Assembly (NCBI RefSeq): GCF_004010325.2
Contig: NZ_SADR02000030.1
Coordinates: 1-64,000, forward strand
Length of the DNA: 64,000 nt
Direction: 5' to 3'
Source of the DNA: Mesorhizobium sp. M00.F.Ca.ET.216.01.1.1
Lineage (GTDB): Bacteria; Pseudomonadota; Alphaproteobacteria; Rhizobiales; Rhizobiaceae
Both the position numbers and the translations under genes were made by a program. Positions 24,903 to 33,153 of this stretch are shown in pieces. The first letter of the stretch is position 1, and the number at the start of each line of letters is the position of its first letter. The notes beneath the pieces were generated by a model. That model saw only the letters and a list, made by a program, of their open reading frames with translations. It had not been told where the DNA came from and searched no databases.

Positions 24903-25670
24903 ATGCAGTTTTTCTCCCATGACGGGTTCGACATTGCCTTCCTCGATCGCCAGCCGCCGTCGGGCAACGGCGACCCGGTGCTGATGATCCACGGCTTTGC
25001 TTCCAGCCACTACGTCAACTGGGTGTCGCCCGGCTGGTTCAAGACGCTGAACGATGCCGGTTACCGCGCCATCGCCTTCGACAATCGTGGCCATGGCTCT
25101 TCGTCGAAAAGCTACGAGGAGGCCGACTATACGCCGGTCAAGATGGCGTCGGACGGGGCAGCCTTGCTCGATCACCTTGGCATCGAACGCGCCCATGTCA
25201 TGGGCTATTCGATGGGCGCGCGCATTTCAGCGTTCCTGGCGCTTTCCGACCCGGACAAGGTGGCGACGCTGGTGTTCGGCGGCCTCGGCATCGGCATGGT
25301 CGACGGCGTTGGCGACTGGGACCCGATCGCCGATGCACTTCTGGCCGACGATCCGGCTGCCACCAGCCATCCGCGCGGCCGCTCCTTCCGCGCCTTCGCC
25401 GACCAGACCCGCAGCGACCGACGGGCGCTGGCCGCCTGCATTGCCACTTCGCGCGAGTTGCTGAGCGAGGACGACGTGGCTCGTATCGCCCAGCCGACGC
25501 TGATTGCGGTCGGCACCAAGGACGACATCGGCAGCTCGCCGGACGAACTGGCCGCGCTGATGCCGAACGCCAGGGCCTTTCACATCGAGGGCCGCGACCA
25601 TATGCTGGCCGTCGGGGACAAGACCTTCAAACAGCGCGTGCTGGAGTTTTACGCCGAAAATCCGCTGTGA
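24903..25670 (+). CDS. Alpha/beta-hydrolase
   Basis: 255 residues. The fold is shown by LMIHGFASSHYVNWV, AFDNRGHGSS, the nucleophile elbow HVMGYSMGARISAFLAL (Ser about 103), the Asp in VGTKDDIGSSPDEL and the His in EGRDHMLAVGDK. Substrate unknown. It lies 20 bases downstream of the DUF192 gene, with AGGA before the ATG, and is closed by a rho-independent terminator. Confidence 0.88.
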   Translation: MQFFSHDGFDIAFLDRQPPSGNGDPVLMIHGFASSHYVNWVSPGWFKTLNDAGYRAIAFDNRGHGSSSKSYEEADYTPVKMASDGAALLDHLGIERAHVMGYSMGARISAFLALSDPDKVATLVFGGLGIGMVDGVGDWDPIADALLADDPAATSHPRGRSFRAFADQTRSDRRALAACIATSRELLSEDDVARIAQPTLIAVGTKDDIGSSPDELAALMPNARAFHIEGRDHMLAVGDKTFKQRVLEFYAENPL

Positions 25671-25673
25671 GTG

Positions 25674-25702
25674 CCTCCATGCGCTGCGCATGGAGGTTTT
25701 TT
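25674..25702 (+). terminator. Rho-independent terminator after the hydrolase gene
   Basis: Perfect 10-bp stem CCTCCATGCG (25674-25683) / CGCATGGAGG (25687-25696), loop CTG, followed by six T. It begins four bases after the stop codon and precedes the end of the converging HD-domain gene. Confidence 0.93.
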
Positions 25703-25721
25703 CGCGTCAGAGCTTGTTGGA

Positions 25722-26324
25722 CTACGTCTGCCCGAGCGCTTCGATCGATCGCGCGATGTTTTGCCTGGCCTGCGGTTCGAACCGCTGCCGAAATTCTTCG
25801 GTGTGAAAAATATGCCTCCGGGCGAGGAAATCCTTCAGGACCGCGCTGCGCCCGGCACGCCACATCGGCTCCTCCACCCAGCCATATTCGCGGCGGATCG
25901 CCTGTTCGTAGGCGTCGAACGCATCCGGTGCGGCGCCGAGGATCGACAGGTCGATATCGAGGAAAAGAGCTGTGTCACGCATGAAATGTTCGTCGCCTAG
26001 GTGCGGCAGTTCATGCGTTGCGGTGGCGACGATCATCGCCGCGATGCGGCCGAGGCGCTCCGCATCGGTGCGACCATCGAGTTTTTCCTCGGCAAGTGCT
26101 GCACTCCGCACCTCATTGTCCTTTGCCCGGCTGTCATAGATGGCATCGTGGAACCAGATCGCGGCTTCGACAGCTTCAGGGTCGTGCAACGAGGCACGAT
26201 AATCGCCGGCCAGCGCCAGCATTACCTCGATATGGGCGAGGTTGTGATAGTGGCGGTCTTTGGCCTGATAGAGCGCTGAAAGTTCGCGTTTCAGCGGCTC
26301 GTCGATCAAGGGTTGGTTTTCCAT
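25722..26324 (-). CDS. HD-superfamily hydrolase-like protein
   Basis: 200 residues. RHYHNLAHIEVMLAL (about 23-37) and AAIWFHDAIYDSRAKDNEVR (about 53-72) carry the His and His-Asp ligands of a predicted metal-dependent HD phosphohydrolase, with a later DIDLSILGA. Proteins of this COG4339-like type are uncharacterised. It stands alone, divergent from cysE. Confidence 0.85.
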   Translation of the reverse strand: MENQPLIDEPLKRELSALYQAKDRHYHNLAHIEVMLALAGDYRASLHDPEAVEAAIWFHDAIYDSRAKDNEVRSAALAEEKLDGRTDAERLGRIAAMIVATATHELPHLGDEHFMRDTALFLDIDLSILGAAPDAFDAYEQAIRREYGWVEEPMWRAGRSAVLKDFLARRHIFHTEEFRQRFEPQARQNIARSIEALGQT

Positions 26325-26452
26325 GGCAACTTGAATTTCCGTGAACCAAATCCATTTGACAAAGCACTAAGGAAAATTGAGTTCAACCGTGCTACGATCT
26401 GGCTTATATGTGCGGCCAGACAATAGGCAACCCGGCAGGCCGGAGACTATCG

Positions 26453-27301
26453 ATGAACAGCGTTACGATTGCCCGCCCCACCATGGTGAAGCCGATCGAC
26501 CCGATCTGGCGGTCGATCCGCGACGAAGCGATGGAGGCGGTCAACCGCGATCCATTGCTGGCGGCGTTCCTCTATTCAACGATTCTCAACCAGGAAAGCC
26601 TGGAGGAGGCGGTCATCCACCGACTGGCCGAGCGTCTCGCCCATCAGGATATCGGTTCCGACCTCATCCGCCAGACCTTCAAGGCGATGGCGGCCGACGA
26701 CAAGGCCTGGTCGTCGACGGTTCGTGTCGACATCCAGGCCTATTACGACCGCGATCCGGCCTGCGACCGCTTCATCATGCCGGTGCTCTACTTCAAGGGT
26801 TTTCATGCCATCCAGACGCACCGGCTGGCGCACTGGCTGTGGAACCAGGGCCGCCAGGACTTCGCGCTGTATCTGCAGAGCCGGTCGTCCTCGGTGTTCC
26901 AGACCGACATCAACCCCGCCGCGCGCATCGGTAAGGGTATCTTCCTCGATCACGCTACCGGCCTCGTGGTCGGCCAGACCGCGGTGATCGAGGACGACGT
27001 GTCGATCCTGCACGGCGTGACGCTGGGCGGCACCGGCAAGGCCGGCGGCGATCGTCACCCCAAGATCCGCTATGGCGTGCTGATCGGTGCTGGAGCCAAG
27101 ATCCTCGGCAACATCGAGGTCGGCCATTGCTCGAAGATCGCGGCGGGCTCGGTGGTGCTGTCGCCGGTGCCGCACAACAAGACGGTTGCCGGCGTGCCGG
27201 CCCGTGTCGTCGGCGAGACAGGCTGCGACCAGCCGTCGCGGCAGATGGACCAGCTGTTGCCGTCGCAGACCATGGATCACGTCGTCAGCTTCGACATCTG
27301 A
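26453..27301 (+). CDS. cysE: Serine O-acetyltransferase
   Basis: 282 residues. The N-terminal helical domain (PIWRSIRDEAMEAVNRDPLL) precedes the left-handed beta-helix, whose hexapeptide repeats include GKGIFLDHATGLVVGQTAVI, SILHGVTLGGTGKAGGDRHP and VLIGAGAKILGNIEVG; catalytic His residues are in DHATG and HGVTLG. It makes O-acetylserine from serine and acetyl-CoA for cysteine synthesis and usually forms hexamers. The ATG at 26453 has GGAG upstream; a longer frame from 26408 lacks one. Confidence 0.93.
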   Translation: MNSVTIARPTMVKPIDPIWRSIRDEAMEAVNRDPLLAAFLYSTILNQESLEEAVIHRLAERLAHQDIGSDLIRQTFKAMAADDKAWSSTVRVDIQAYYDRDPACDRFIMPVLYFKGFHAIQTHRLAHWLWNQGRQDFALYLQSRSSSVFQTDINPAARIGKGIFLDHATGLVVGQTAVIEDDVSILHGVTLGGTGKAGGDRHPKIRYGVLIGAGAKILGNIEVGHCSKIAAGSVVLSPVPHNKTVAGVPARVVGETGCDQPSRQMDQLLPSQTMDHVVSFDI

Positions 27302-27454
27302 TTTTCCATGGTGGCACGCCGTCCGGCATGATCCCCGACGTGCTCATCGGGGAGGCCGGTTCCGGTGCAATCCTGGTTGGCTTGCCTTTACATCGCCATT
27401 GTCGACGTGCCAGAAGCGCGTTCAAATGAGCAAGCCGACGATCGGAGAAGACTT

Positions 27455-27658
27455 TTGAAGCCGGACGAAATCAGAAAGCTGGACGCCTATTTCAAGCGCG
27501 TCTTCCAGAATCCCAAACTTGAAGTGAAGGCGCGGCCGCGCAAGGACGATTCGGCCGAGGTCTATGTCGGCGACGAGTTCCTCGGCATCGTCTTCAAGGA
27601 CGAGGACGACGGCGACTATAATTTCTCGATGGCGATCCTCGACATCGATCTGGCCTGA
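27455..27658 (+). CDS. DUF3126 small protein, TTG start
   Basis: 67 residues: (M)KPDEIRKLDAYFKRVFQNP, then VKARPRKDDSAEVYVGDEFL and YNFSMAILDIDLA. DUF3126 is a conserved small alphaproteobacterial family of unknown function, commonly next to cysE, as here. The family begins at KPDEIRKLD, which places the start on TTG at 27455 with GGAG 8 bases upstream. A 10-codon frame (ATG 27426) ends in TGA overlapping this TTG and might couple the start, but it could be chance. Confidence 0.85.
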   Translation: MKPDEIRKLDAYFKRVFQNPKLEVKARPRKDDSAEVYVGDEFLGIVFKDEDDGDYNFSMAILDIDLA

Positions 27659-27700
27659 GCCCCGGAATTTTCCGCCGGCGCGAGTTGAGGTCTGCCGCGC

Positions 27701-27944
27701 CGTCATCCCAGGGCGGAGCGAACGCGAAGCGGAGCGCAGACCCTGGGGTCCATGCCGTCACGTCAGCCGAAGAATGCGGCGGTCCTGAACTACCCTCCGC
27801 TGCTTTGCGGCTAGACGGGAAAATAACACTCGCGCGGGCATCCCCAGCACTGCATGTTCTGCATCGCTACGGCGCTCTAAGGTCACGGAATGGATCCTTG
27901 GGTCCGCGCGGTTCGCTTCGCTCCCGCTCCGCCCGAGGATGACG
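27701..27944. repeat. MITE-like intergenic repeat with long inverted termini
   Basis: About 244 bp whose ends are imperfect inverted repeats of about 60 bp: the left end reads GTCATCC-NN-GGGCGGAGCG and later ACCC-NN-GG-N-TCCAT-N-CCGT, and the right end is its complement, finishing CGCTCCGCCCGAGGATGAC. The centre has no coding potential. Such GTCATCC...GGATGAC units are frequent in rhizobial intergenic DNA as far as I know. No target-site duplication was resolved. Confidence 0.65.
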
Positions 27945-27954
27945 AAACGAGATC

Positions 27955-28686
27955 TTAGTGTCCCGTCTTCAGGATGCGCGCAGCCTCGGTGGCGATCGCC
28001 GCATCGAGCGCCTGCCAGTCACCCAGAAATTCCCGGGGGAAGCGGTAGGTGAGGCTGAGGCTATCGCCGACATGGACGTCGCGCTCGCACGGTGCCAGCG
28101 AGTCGTCGGCGCTCGGCCCGCTCAGGCAGCGGGCGACGAACGGGTCCTGGCCAGGGCGATTGGCGACCGCGAGCACTTCGTTGAGATAGCCTGATTTTTC
28201 GCTGAAACCATAGAGCGTCGTGCCGCCCGAGCCGGGCACGCCGGGCTGGACGATCAGCGCGCTGTAAATCGGCGCGAAGCGACCGCTCATGTCGCGCGAC
28301 ATCATCTGCTGCTCGAACGACAGGAAGATGATGTCCTTGCTTGCTCGGGTATGGTTGAAGTCGTCGCGGGCGGCCTCGCTGTAGCCGTCCATCGCGGGAT
28401 AGCGCAGATAGAGGTCGAGGCGTGAGGCGATGCCGTCACGCCGCGCCTGCTCGAAGCGGATGACGTTGGCCGGCACAGCGATGACGTTGTTGCCGAGCAC
28501 CACCTCGTGGATCGTCGTGTCGTCCGTGTACCCAGCCATGGCGATCGAGCGGCCGAACCATTTGCCGCCAAGGCTGATCGCAACCGAAAGCAGCGCCAAC
28601 ACCGCGAACGCATAGAACACCTGCTTCATCAGCACGGAATCGACGACGTTGAACTCCGGGCCGTTGGCGGTGGCTGCCTGCTTCAT
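27955..28686 (-). CDS. Unrecognised membrane-anchored protein
   Basis: 243 residues I do not recognise. After about 20 polar residues a transmembrane helix follows (VFYAFAVLALLSVAISLGG), then a large domain probably outside the cytoplasm (DDTTIHEVVLGNNVIAVPAN, LRYPAMDGYSEAARDDF, FAPIYSALIVQPG, GFSEKSGYLNEVL) containing two cysteines in CLSGPSADDSLAPC that could form a disulphide. It ends ATEAARILKTGH. The shape is that of an inner-membrane anchored periplasmic protein. Flanked by the MITE-like repeat and a divergent membrane protein gene. Confidence 0.75.
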   Translation of the reverse strand: MKQAATANGPEFNVVDSVLMKQVFYAFAVLALLSVAISLGGKWFGRSIAMAGYTDDTTIHEVVLGNNVIAVPANVIRFEQARRDGIASRLDLYLRYPAMDGYSEAARDDFNHTRASKDIIFLSFEQQMMSRDMSGRFAPIYSALIVQPGVPGSGGTTLYGFSEKSGYLNEVLAVANRPGQDPFVARCLSGPSADDSLAPCERDVHVGDSLSLTYRFPREFLGDWQALDAAIATEAARILKTGH

Positions 28687-28813
28687 CGCAATCCCCAATA
28701 TCGGCCGCCTGTCACCCTGGGGTGTGCTCGAGCGGCACACATGGCGCGGCATTGCTGTTGCAGCGCCTGTATCGAACGGGACTGTGCGATTTCATGGTAA
28801 ACGGCAGGTAAAG

Positions 28814-29158
28814 ATGAGCCCGGTGGAACTCGTTCTCTTCGCTTTTGCGGTCGGCCTCACCGCTTGCGGCCTGGCCGGATCGGCGATGGAACTGATATCG
28901 GGCCGGCGGCTTGCGTTCGTCGAACCCTATGTGTCGCCGGCGCATGTCCTGCGCTCGCTGGCCGCGACCGCATGCGCCGGGCCGTTCATGCTCGCCAACG
29001 ATGCCCTGGCGGCCCGCCGGCAGGGCCGCATTTCGATTCTGATGCTGATGTTCTGCGGCTGCACCGTGATTGCCTGGGCGCTGGCGCTGGGTGTTGCACT
29101 GATCACCATTGCGTCTTGGGCGAACAGTCTCCTAGTCTCGATCGAATTCTCGGCTTGA
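28814..29158 (+). CDS. Small membrane protein of unknown function
   Basis: 114 residues with three hydrophobic stretches: LVLFAFAVGLTACGLAGSAM (about 6-25), a weaker one around LAATACAGPFMLANDAL, and LMLMFCGCTVIAWALALGVA (about 77-100). It resembles small Rhizobiales membrane proteins often found before gamma-carbonic anhydrase genes, but I cannot name a family. The downstream gene starts 20 bases later, so they are likely one transcript. Confidence 0.7.
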   Translation: MSPVELVLFAFAVGLTACGLAGSAMELISGRRLAFVEPYVSPAHVLRSLAATACAGPFMLANDALAARRQGRISILMLMFCGCTVIAWALALGVALITIASWANSLLVSIEFSA

Positions 29159-29178
29159 GACAAATCGGAGATGAGAAA

Positions 29179-29706
29179 ATGCCGGTCTATGCGATCGATG
29201 GGAAGGCGCCCAGTTTCGAGGACGCCGACAGCAACTGGATCGCACCCGATGCCACGCTGATCGGCGATGTGCGGGTCGGTCGCGATGCCGGCTTCTGGTT
29301 CGGTGTCGTCATCAGGGGCGACAACGAGCCGATCATCATCGGCGCCGACAGCAATGTGCAGGAACATACGGTGATGCACACCGATCCCGGCTTTCCCCTG
29401 ACGATTGGGCAAGGCTGCACGATCGGCCACCGCGCCTTGCTGCATGGCTGCACGATCGGCGACAACAGCCTGATCGGCATGGGCGCTCTCGTGCTGAACG
29501 GCGCAAAGATCGGCAAGAACTCGCTGGTCGGCGCCGGCGCCCTAGTCACCGAGGGCAAGGAATTCCCCGACAATTCGCTGATCGTCGGCTCACCCGCGCG
29601 CGTGGTCAGGGTGCTGGACGAGGCAGCGGTCGCAAGGCTGCGCGGCTCGGCCGCGCACTACGTCGGCAACGCCAAGCGGTTCAAGGCGGGGCTGAAAGAA
29701 ATCTGA
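29179..29706 (+). CDS. Gamma-carbonic anhydrase family protein
   Basis: 175-residue left-handed beta-helix. Hexapeptide repeats run through PDATLIGDVRVGRDAGFWFG, NVQEHTVMHTDPG, TIGHRALLHGCTIGDNSLIG and AKIGKNSLVGAGALV. The histidines in QEHTVMH and TIGHRALLHG fit the zinc ligands of gamma-type carbonic anhydrases (YrdA/Cam-like). Whether it is active or a scaffold protein is unknown. GGAG precedes the ATG. Confidence 0.88.
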   Translation: MPVYAIDGKAPSFEDADSNWIAPDATLIGDVRVGRDAGFWFGVVIRGDNEPIIIGADSNVQEHTVMHTDPGFPLTIGQGCTIGHRALLHGCTIGDNSLIGMGALVLNGAKIGKNSLVGAGALVTEGKEFPDNSLIVGSPARVVRVLDEAAVARLRGSAAHYVGNAKRFKAGLKEI

Positions 29707-29754
29707 AACCAACCTGGCCAAGTCTTCGGCTGTGGTTTTGCAGCATGGCTAAGC

Positions 29755-30315
29755 TCACCGTCCATTCGAGCCGCGCCTGGTCATCGCATCACGCAGCAAC
29801 GAAGCGCCGGCTTCAAAGCCGGAATTGTCTGCTTCCTCGAGGGCTGTCGTATAGTCATCGATGCGGGTTTCGAGCGACGGGTCGGCTCCGGCCGCCAAAA
29901 GCAGGCGGATCGCATCGAGGTCGTGGATAGCCACCGCATAGTGGAGCGGCGTCCAGTCGTTCACACCTCGCATATTGGGATCCGCGCCGCCGTCGATCAA
30001 GAGCCGGACAATTTCCAGCCTGTCGGCCCGGTCGGCGGACAACGCCGCAATGACCGCCGGAAACCCGCCATTGTGGTGATAGTTCGGGTCCGAGCCGACA
30101 TCCAGCAAGGTCGAGATGAAGGCGAGGGAGCTCCAGTAAATCGCATACTCCAGCGGATGCCCAAGGCCTAGTTCGAACGGCATCTGCTCGTCGAACCACC
30201 GGGGTGAGCCGCCCAAGGCCCTACCGAGGCCCTCGAAGTCACCCACCTTGAATGCATCGTCGATGGCCTTGAACAGACGATGGCGCTCGCATCGGTCTTC
30301 CGGGATTTCCAACAT
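29755..30315 (-). CDS. Ankyrin-repeat protein
   Basis: 186 residues with about four ankyrin repeats: HPLEYAIYWSSLAFISTLLD, NGGFPAVIAALSADRADRLEI, NDWTPLHYAVAIHDLDAIRL, then DDYTTALEEADNSGFE. The GADPNMRG and GADPSLET turns are canonical. Ankyrin repeats mediate protein binding; the partner is unknown. No signal peptide. Start at ATG 30315; a longer upstream frame is not protein-like. Confidence 0.85.
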   Translation of the reverse strand: MLEIPEDRCERHRLFKAIDDAFKVGDFEGLGRALGGSPRWFDEQMPFELGLGHPLEYAIYWSSLAFISTLLDVGSDPNYHHNGGFPAVIAALSADRADRLEIVRLLIDGGADPNMRGVNDWTPLHYAVAIHDLDAIRLLLAAGADPSLETRIDDYTTALEEADNSGFEAGASLLRDAMTRRGSNGR

Positions 30316-30520
30316 CGCAGTGATCCGAAGATGGATGGATCGTCCATATTGCGCCCATCCGCCTCTGTCAGGAAGTCCGACGTCGCGGGTGGAGCGAAGA
30401 GCGGCCTCGCGGCAAGGGCGGGAGGCGGACCGATCGTTGTCCGCCGAGCGCCATCGGCGCAATGGAAATCGTCTATCCGCCGATCCGAGGGTTTAGCGGC
30501 AGATGTTTTCCTGAAATGGT

Positions 30521-30548
30521 GGAGCCGGCCCGGGACGGGGCCGGCTCC
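30521..30548. terminator. GC-rich hairpin downstream of the LapG-like protease gene
   Basis: 11-bp inverted repeat GGAGCCGGCCC / GGGCCGGCTCC with a six-base loop, about 60 bases beyond the protease stop (minus strand). No U-run on either strand, so termination is uncertain. The rest of the gap 30316-30609 shows nothing recognisable. Confidence 0.4.
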
Positions 30549-30609
30549 TAAAACCCGGTCGTTGGGGACGGGGAGGGTGGGGACTCGACCGGGCTTTCTC
30601 GTCGCGTCC

Positions 30610-31212
30610 CTAGCGGACACTGGCGACCGCGTCGGCTCGGCCGTCGTTGATCGTCACCCAAGCGCCGGAATTCTGGTCCGATTGGCGCTTCAGGTAGGTG
30701 TATTCGGTGTCGGTCCACGACAGCACCCTAGGCTCCAGATTGTCGAGGATGAACTCACCAAGGCTGGTGCGCACGGTGAGCACCGCATGGCCATCGCCGT
30801 TCGGCTGGCGCGCCACGGTCATCAGCAGGTCGCCGGCGGGAATGCCGGCGCCCATCAGTTCGCCACGCTTCTCCAGTGCATAGTCCTCGCAGTCGCCGAA
30901 GCCGTTGTCGGGATAGGACCAGACCTCTTCCTTACCCGACATTTCCATGTCGGTGCGCGGCGTGATCCTGGTGTTGACCGAATTGTTGATGTTGACGATC
31001 GTCGCCCACAGCTTGCGGGTCAGCTCGATCGGCGCCTGTTTCGGCGTCCTCTCGTTGCATTCCTGCGGAAGCTTCTGGCAGAACTCGTAATGGCCGACCG
31101 GCTGGGTGGTGCGGCCGCCGGTGTGCATGAAGGCAGGCCCCGCATATGCGGTCCCCCAAGCGGAAAGCTGCATCGCCATTGCCATGAGCAACAGCTTGCC
31201 CCTCTTCTTCAT
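30610..31212 (-). CDS. Transglutaminase-like cysteine protease (BTLCP/LapG-like)
   Basis: 200 residues with a signal peptide (MAMAMQLSAWGTAYA). The domain shows the papain/transglutaminase-like triad: Cys in GFGDCEDYALEKRGEL, His in NGDGHAVLTVR about 34 residues later and Asp in EFILDNLEP 15 residues after that, the order seen in the DUF920 family that includes LapG, the periplasmic protease that cuts biofilm adhesins under c-di-GMP control. No LapD-type partner or adhesin is visible nearby, though a PilZ gene is next door. Role inferred from family only. Confidence 0.85.
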   Translation of the reverse strand: MKKRGKLLLMAMAMQLSAWGTAYAGPAFMHTGGRTTQPVGHYEFCQKLPQECNERTPKQAPIELTRKLWATIVNINNSVNTRITPRTDMEMSGKEEVWSYPDNGFGDCEDYALEKRGELMGAGIPAGDLLMTVARQPNGDGHAVLTVRTSLGEFILDNLEPRVLSWTDTEYTYLKRQSDQNSGAWVTINDGRADAVASVR

Positions 31213-31466
31213 TGTTCAGTCTCCCCGTTTGAGGAGACCTTGTCATAGGTGGATTTATTTGACGCAAAAACGCGAAGTAGATATTGAGTAAAACGCCAGT
31301 AGAATTAACATAAAATTTGAATTATTTGAGTATAAAATTATTCAGACACTCCCCTGAGGCTGAGCTTTCACGGCACCGGCGCTACGGTGCCGCACTGATA
31401 GGCTGTGTGGCAGGAGACAACAAAAACCGGCCGCTACGGCCGATTCGATGGGGGAGTCGCTGGTTG
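31213..31466. other. AT-rich promoter region between protease and PilZ genes
   Basis: About 250 bases. The part next to the protease gene (31255-31345) is unusually AT-rich for this window and is the likely promoter. It also contains a GC hairpin (31371-31392, CGGCACC/GGTGCCG) and the PilZ terminator at 31422-31442. Confidence 0.5.
31422..31442 (-). terminator. Rho-independent terminator of the PilZ gene
   Basis: On the minus strand CGGCCG-TAG-CGGCCG is followed by GTTTTTG, a compact stem with a U-run, about 25 bases after the PilZ stop. Confidence 0.7.
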
Positions 31467-32084
31467 TCAGGTGCGCGGTGTATTGAATTCGGAATCGAGT
31501 GTTTCCGGCCGCTGGATGACAGCGAATTCGATGGCGACGCCATCCTCGAAATGGCGCACCACCTGGCCGCGCATGGTTCCCAGCGTGACCTGGATGCCGA
31601 TCGCCGGCTTGACGTCGATCTCGATCGCCGCGCCCGACAGTGACAGGTCGATGATGCGGCACTGGTACTGGCGCCCGTCGGTGAGCTGAAGCACGCTCAT
31701 CGGATTGCGTGGCGCCACACGTTCATGACGCCGGTCTTCCGGCAGGTCCAGCTCGTGCTTGTTGGCAAGCCAGGTCAGCTGCGCGGCCAGCTTGTCCTTC
31801 TTGCGGTCGGATGCGATGACGGTCATCGCGAAGCCATCCTGCGAGGTGCGCGTCACCACGCCCTCGATGCGGCCGATGTGATCGATGTAGGCGATGACTT
31901 TTTCACCCGGCATGCCGACGCGCTCGGTGCGAAGCGCAACATTGCCCGGCGACATGTCGATCACTTGGCAGGGATGCTCGGTGCGGTCTTCCAGCATGAA
32001 GCGCCCGTAGATCTTTACCCGGACGCGCTGAAAGTTACGCCTTTCAGCTCGGGACGGCGCGTAGTCGACCGCCGCTGACCTCAT
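31467..32084 (-). CDS. Protein with two PilZ-type domains
   Basis: 205 residues with two related modules. The first begins RRNFQRVRVKIYGRFML and has IDMSPGNVALRTE; the second begins RRHERVAPRNPMSVLQL and has IIDLSLSGAAIEI. RxxxR followed by D/NxSxxG is the c-di-GMP binding signature of PilZ: the second copy fits it well (RRHER, DLSLSG), the first deviates (DMSPGN lacks the final Gly position). Likely a cytoplasmic c-di-GMP effector; target unknown. Confidence 0.82.
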   Translation of the reverse strand: MRSAAVDYAPSRAERRNFQRVRVKIYGRFMLEDRTEHPCQVIDMSPGNVALRTERVGMPGEKVIAYIDHIGRIEGVVTRTSQDGFAMTVIASDRKKDKLAAQLTWLANKHELDLPEDRRHERVAPRNPMSVLQLTDGRQYQCRIIDLSLSGAAIEIDVKPAIGIQVTLGTMRGQVVRHFEDGVAIEFAVIQRPETLDSEFNTPRT

Positions 32085-32213
32085 GACTGCCTACACCCCG
32101 TTGGCATTCCTGCGCATCGATGCGAGGAACTTCACGGGAAAACTACAGCAAGGCAGGTTAATAAAGGGGAAAGCCGGCCGCCGATGCCTTAAGATTTGAG
32201 CTTGGATTTGGCG

Positions 32214-32852
32214 CTATTCCTCGCGCCCGCCGTCGAACACCACCAGATGGCGGATGCGGCGCGCCCGGCCGAGTGCCGAGATCGTTTCGGGCGGATCGTA
32301 TTCGATTGGCACAAGCGAGGGAACGCTGATCGCCGGCCGGTTTTTCAGGAACATCGGTTCTTTCTCCGGATCGACGACGCGGATCGAATCGATCAACGCG
32401 TCGGTGATCGGATCGGCACCCAGCCAGAAAGGCTTTTCCGCTGCGCTGATCACGCCGAGGCAACGCGGATTTTCGACGCCGCCGTCGAGCGGCAGCGCAA
32501 GCAACTCGAACTTGTTGGAGCGGCCGTTGCGGCTGAAACCCTCATAGGTAATGAGCACCACGGACTTCTGGTCGAAAACACCATGGATCAGCCGTGAGAC
32601 AAGCCGCTGATCCTTCTCGCGCCACAAAGAGGGGAAGGAAAAACCCTTGAGTTCGCGGCCGTAGCCGGCGCAAAGCCTGGTGCCGGCTAGCCGGAACACC
32701 GCTTCGCCGCGCGTATCCCTTTCCAGGATGAAGGTGTCGGCCAAAAGCGACTTGATATCGGCGGGCTCCACTTCCGAACGCTTCGGGGCAGGCCGCCCAT
32801 CACGCAACCGGTTCCAATAATGGAACAGCGTGATTGATCCGTTCTGGTTCAT
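32214..32852 (-). CDS. PAS-domain protein, alphaproteobacterial PAS_5 type
   Basis: 212 residues: LFHYWNRLRDGRPAPKRSEV, ADTFILERDTRGEAVFRLAG and LCAGYGRELKGFSFPSLW are characteristic of the PAS_5 family (single regulatory PAS domain without an output domain). ATG at 32852 (MNQNGSITLF) has GGAG 9 bases upstream. It may sense a small ligand or redox state for a partner protein. Its neighbours on the same strand are PilZ and LapG-like genes, with gaps of 130-250 bases that argue against a single operon. Confidence 0.8.
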   Translation of the reverse strand: MNQNGSITLFHYWNRLRDGRPAPKRSEVEPADIKSLLADTFILERDTRGEAVFRLAGTRLCAGYGRELKGFSFPSLWREKDQRLVSRLIHGVFDQKSVVLITYEGFSRNGRSNKFELLALPLDGGVENPRCLGVISAAEKPFWLGADPITDALIDSIRVVDPEKEPMFLKNRPAISVPSLVPIEYDPPETISALGRARRIRHLVVFDGGREE

Positions 32853-33006
32853 GCTCTGCTGCTCCGCGCAATCTGTCTTCTGATGTCTCATCGGCGAACA
32901 GAAAGGGCGCCCTCCGATGACCTACATGCGTTGCGTTGCAGGATGCGTGCCAGCGTCGTTAACACTTGTTCACGGGTCGGGACCGTTAAGGTTAACAATT
33001 GGTTTA

Positions 33007-33153
33007 CGTTGCGTAGCGACGGTGCCTGTGGCACATCAAAACCACTCCAGAAGTGGTCGTTTCGCAACGATCGGCAGCACTTCAGTCAAGAGTTTCAGGG
33101 GAGCATGGGGACTCGACCAGCCGTTCAAGGGCAACCTTGGACGGCTTCTTTTT
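33007..33153 (+). ncRNA. Candidate structured RNA ending in a terminator
   Basis: A 7-bp stem CGTTGCG (33007-33013) / CGCAACG (33063-33069) encloses two hairpins, GTGCC-TGT-GGCAC (33022-33034) and ACCACT-CCAGA-AGTGGT (33041-33057): a three-way junction. It is followed 50 bases later by the terminator at 33120-33153. No gene lies upstream on this strand, so the terminator implies its own short transcript or a 5' leader attenuator of the rhomboid gene that starts 91 bases beyond. No known RNA family is recognised, and the promoter is not obvious. Confidence 0.5.
33120..33153 (+). terminator. Rho-independent terminator of the candidate RNA
   Basis: 11-bp stem GCCGTTCAAGG (33120-33130) / CCTTGGACGGC (33135-33145), one G-U pair, GCAA tetraloop, then TTCTTTTT. 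Confidence 0.88.
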
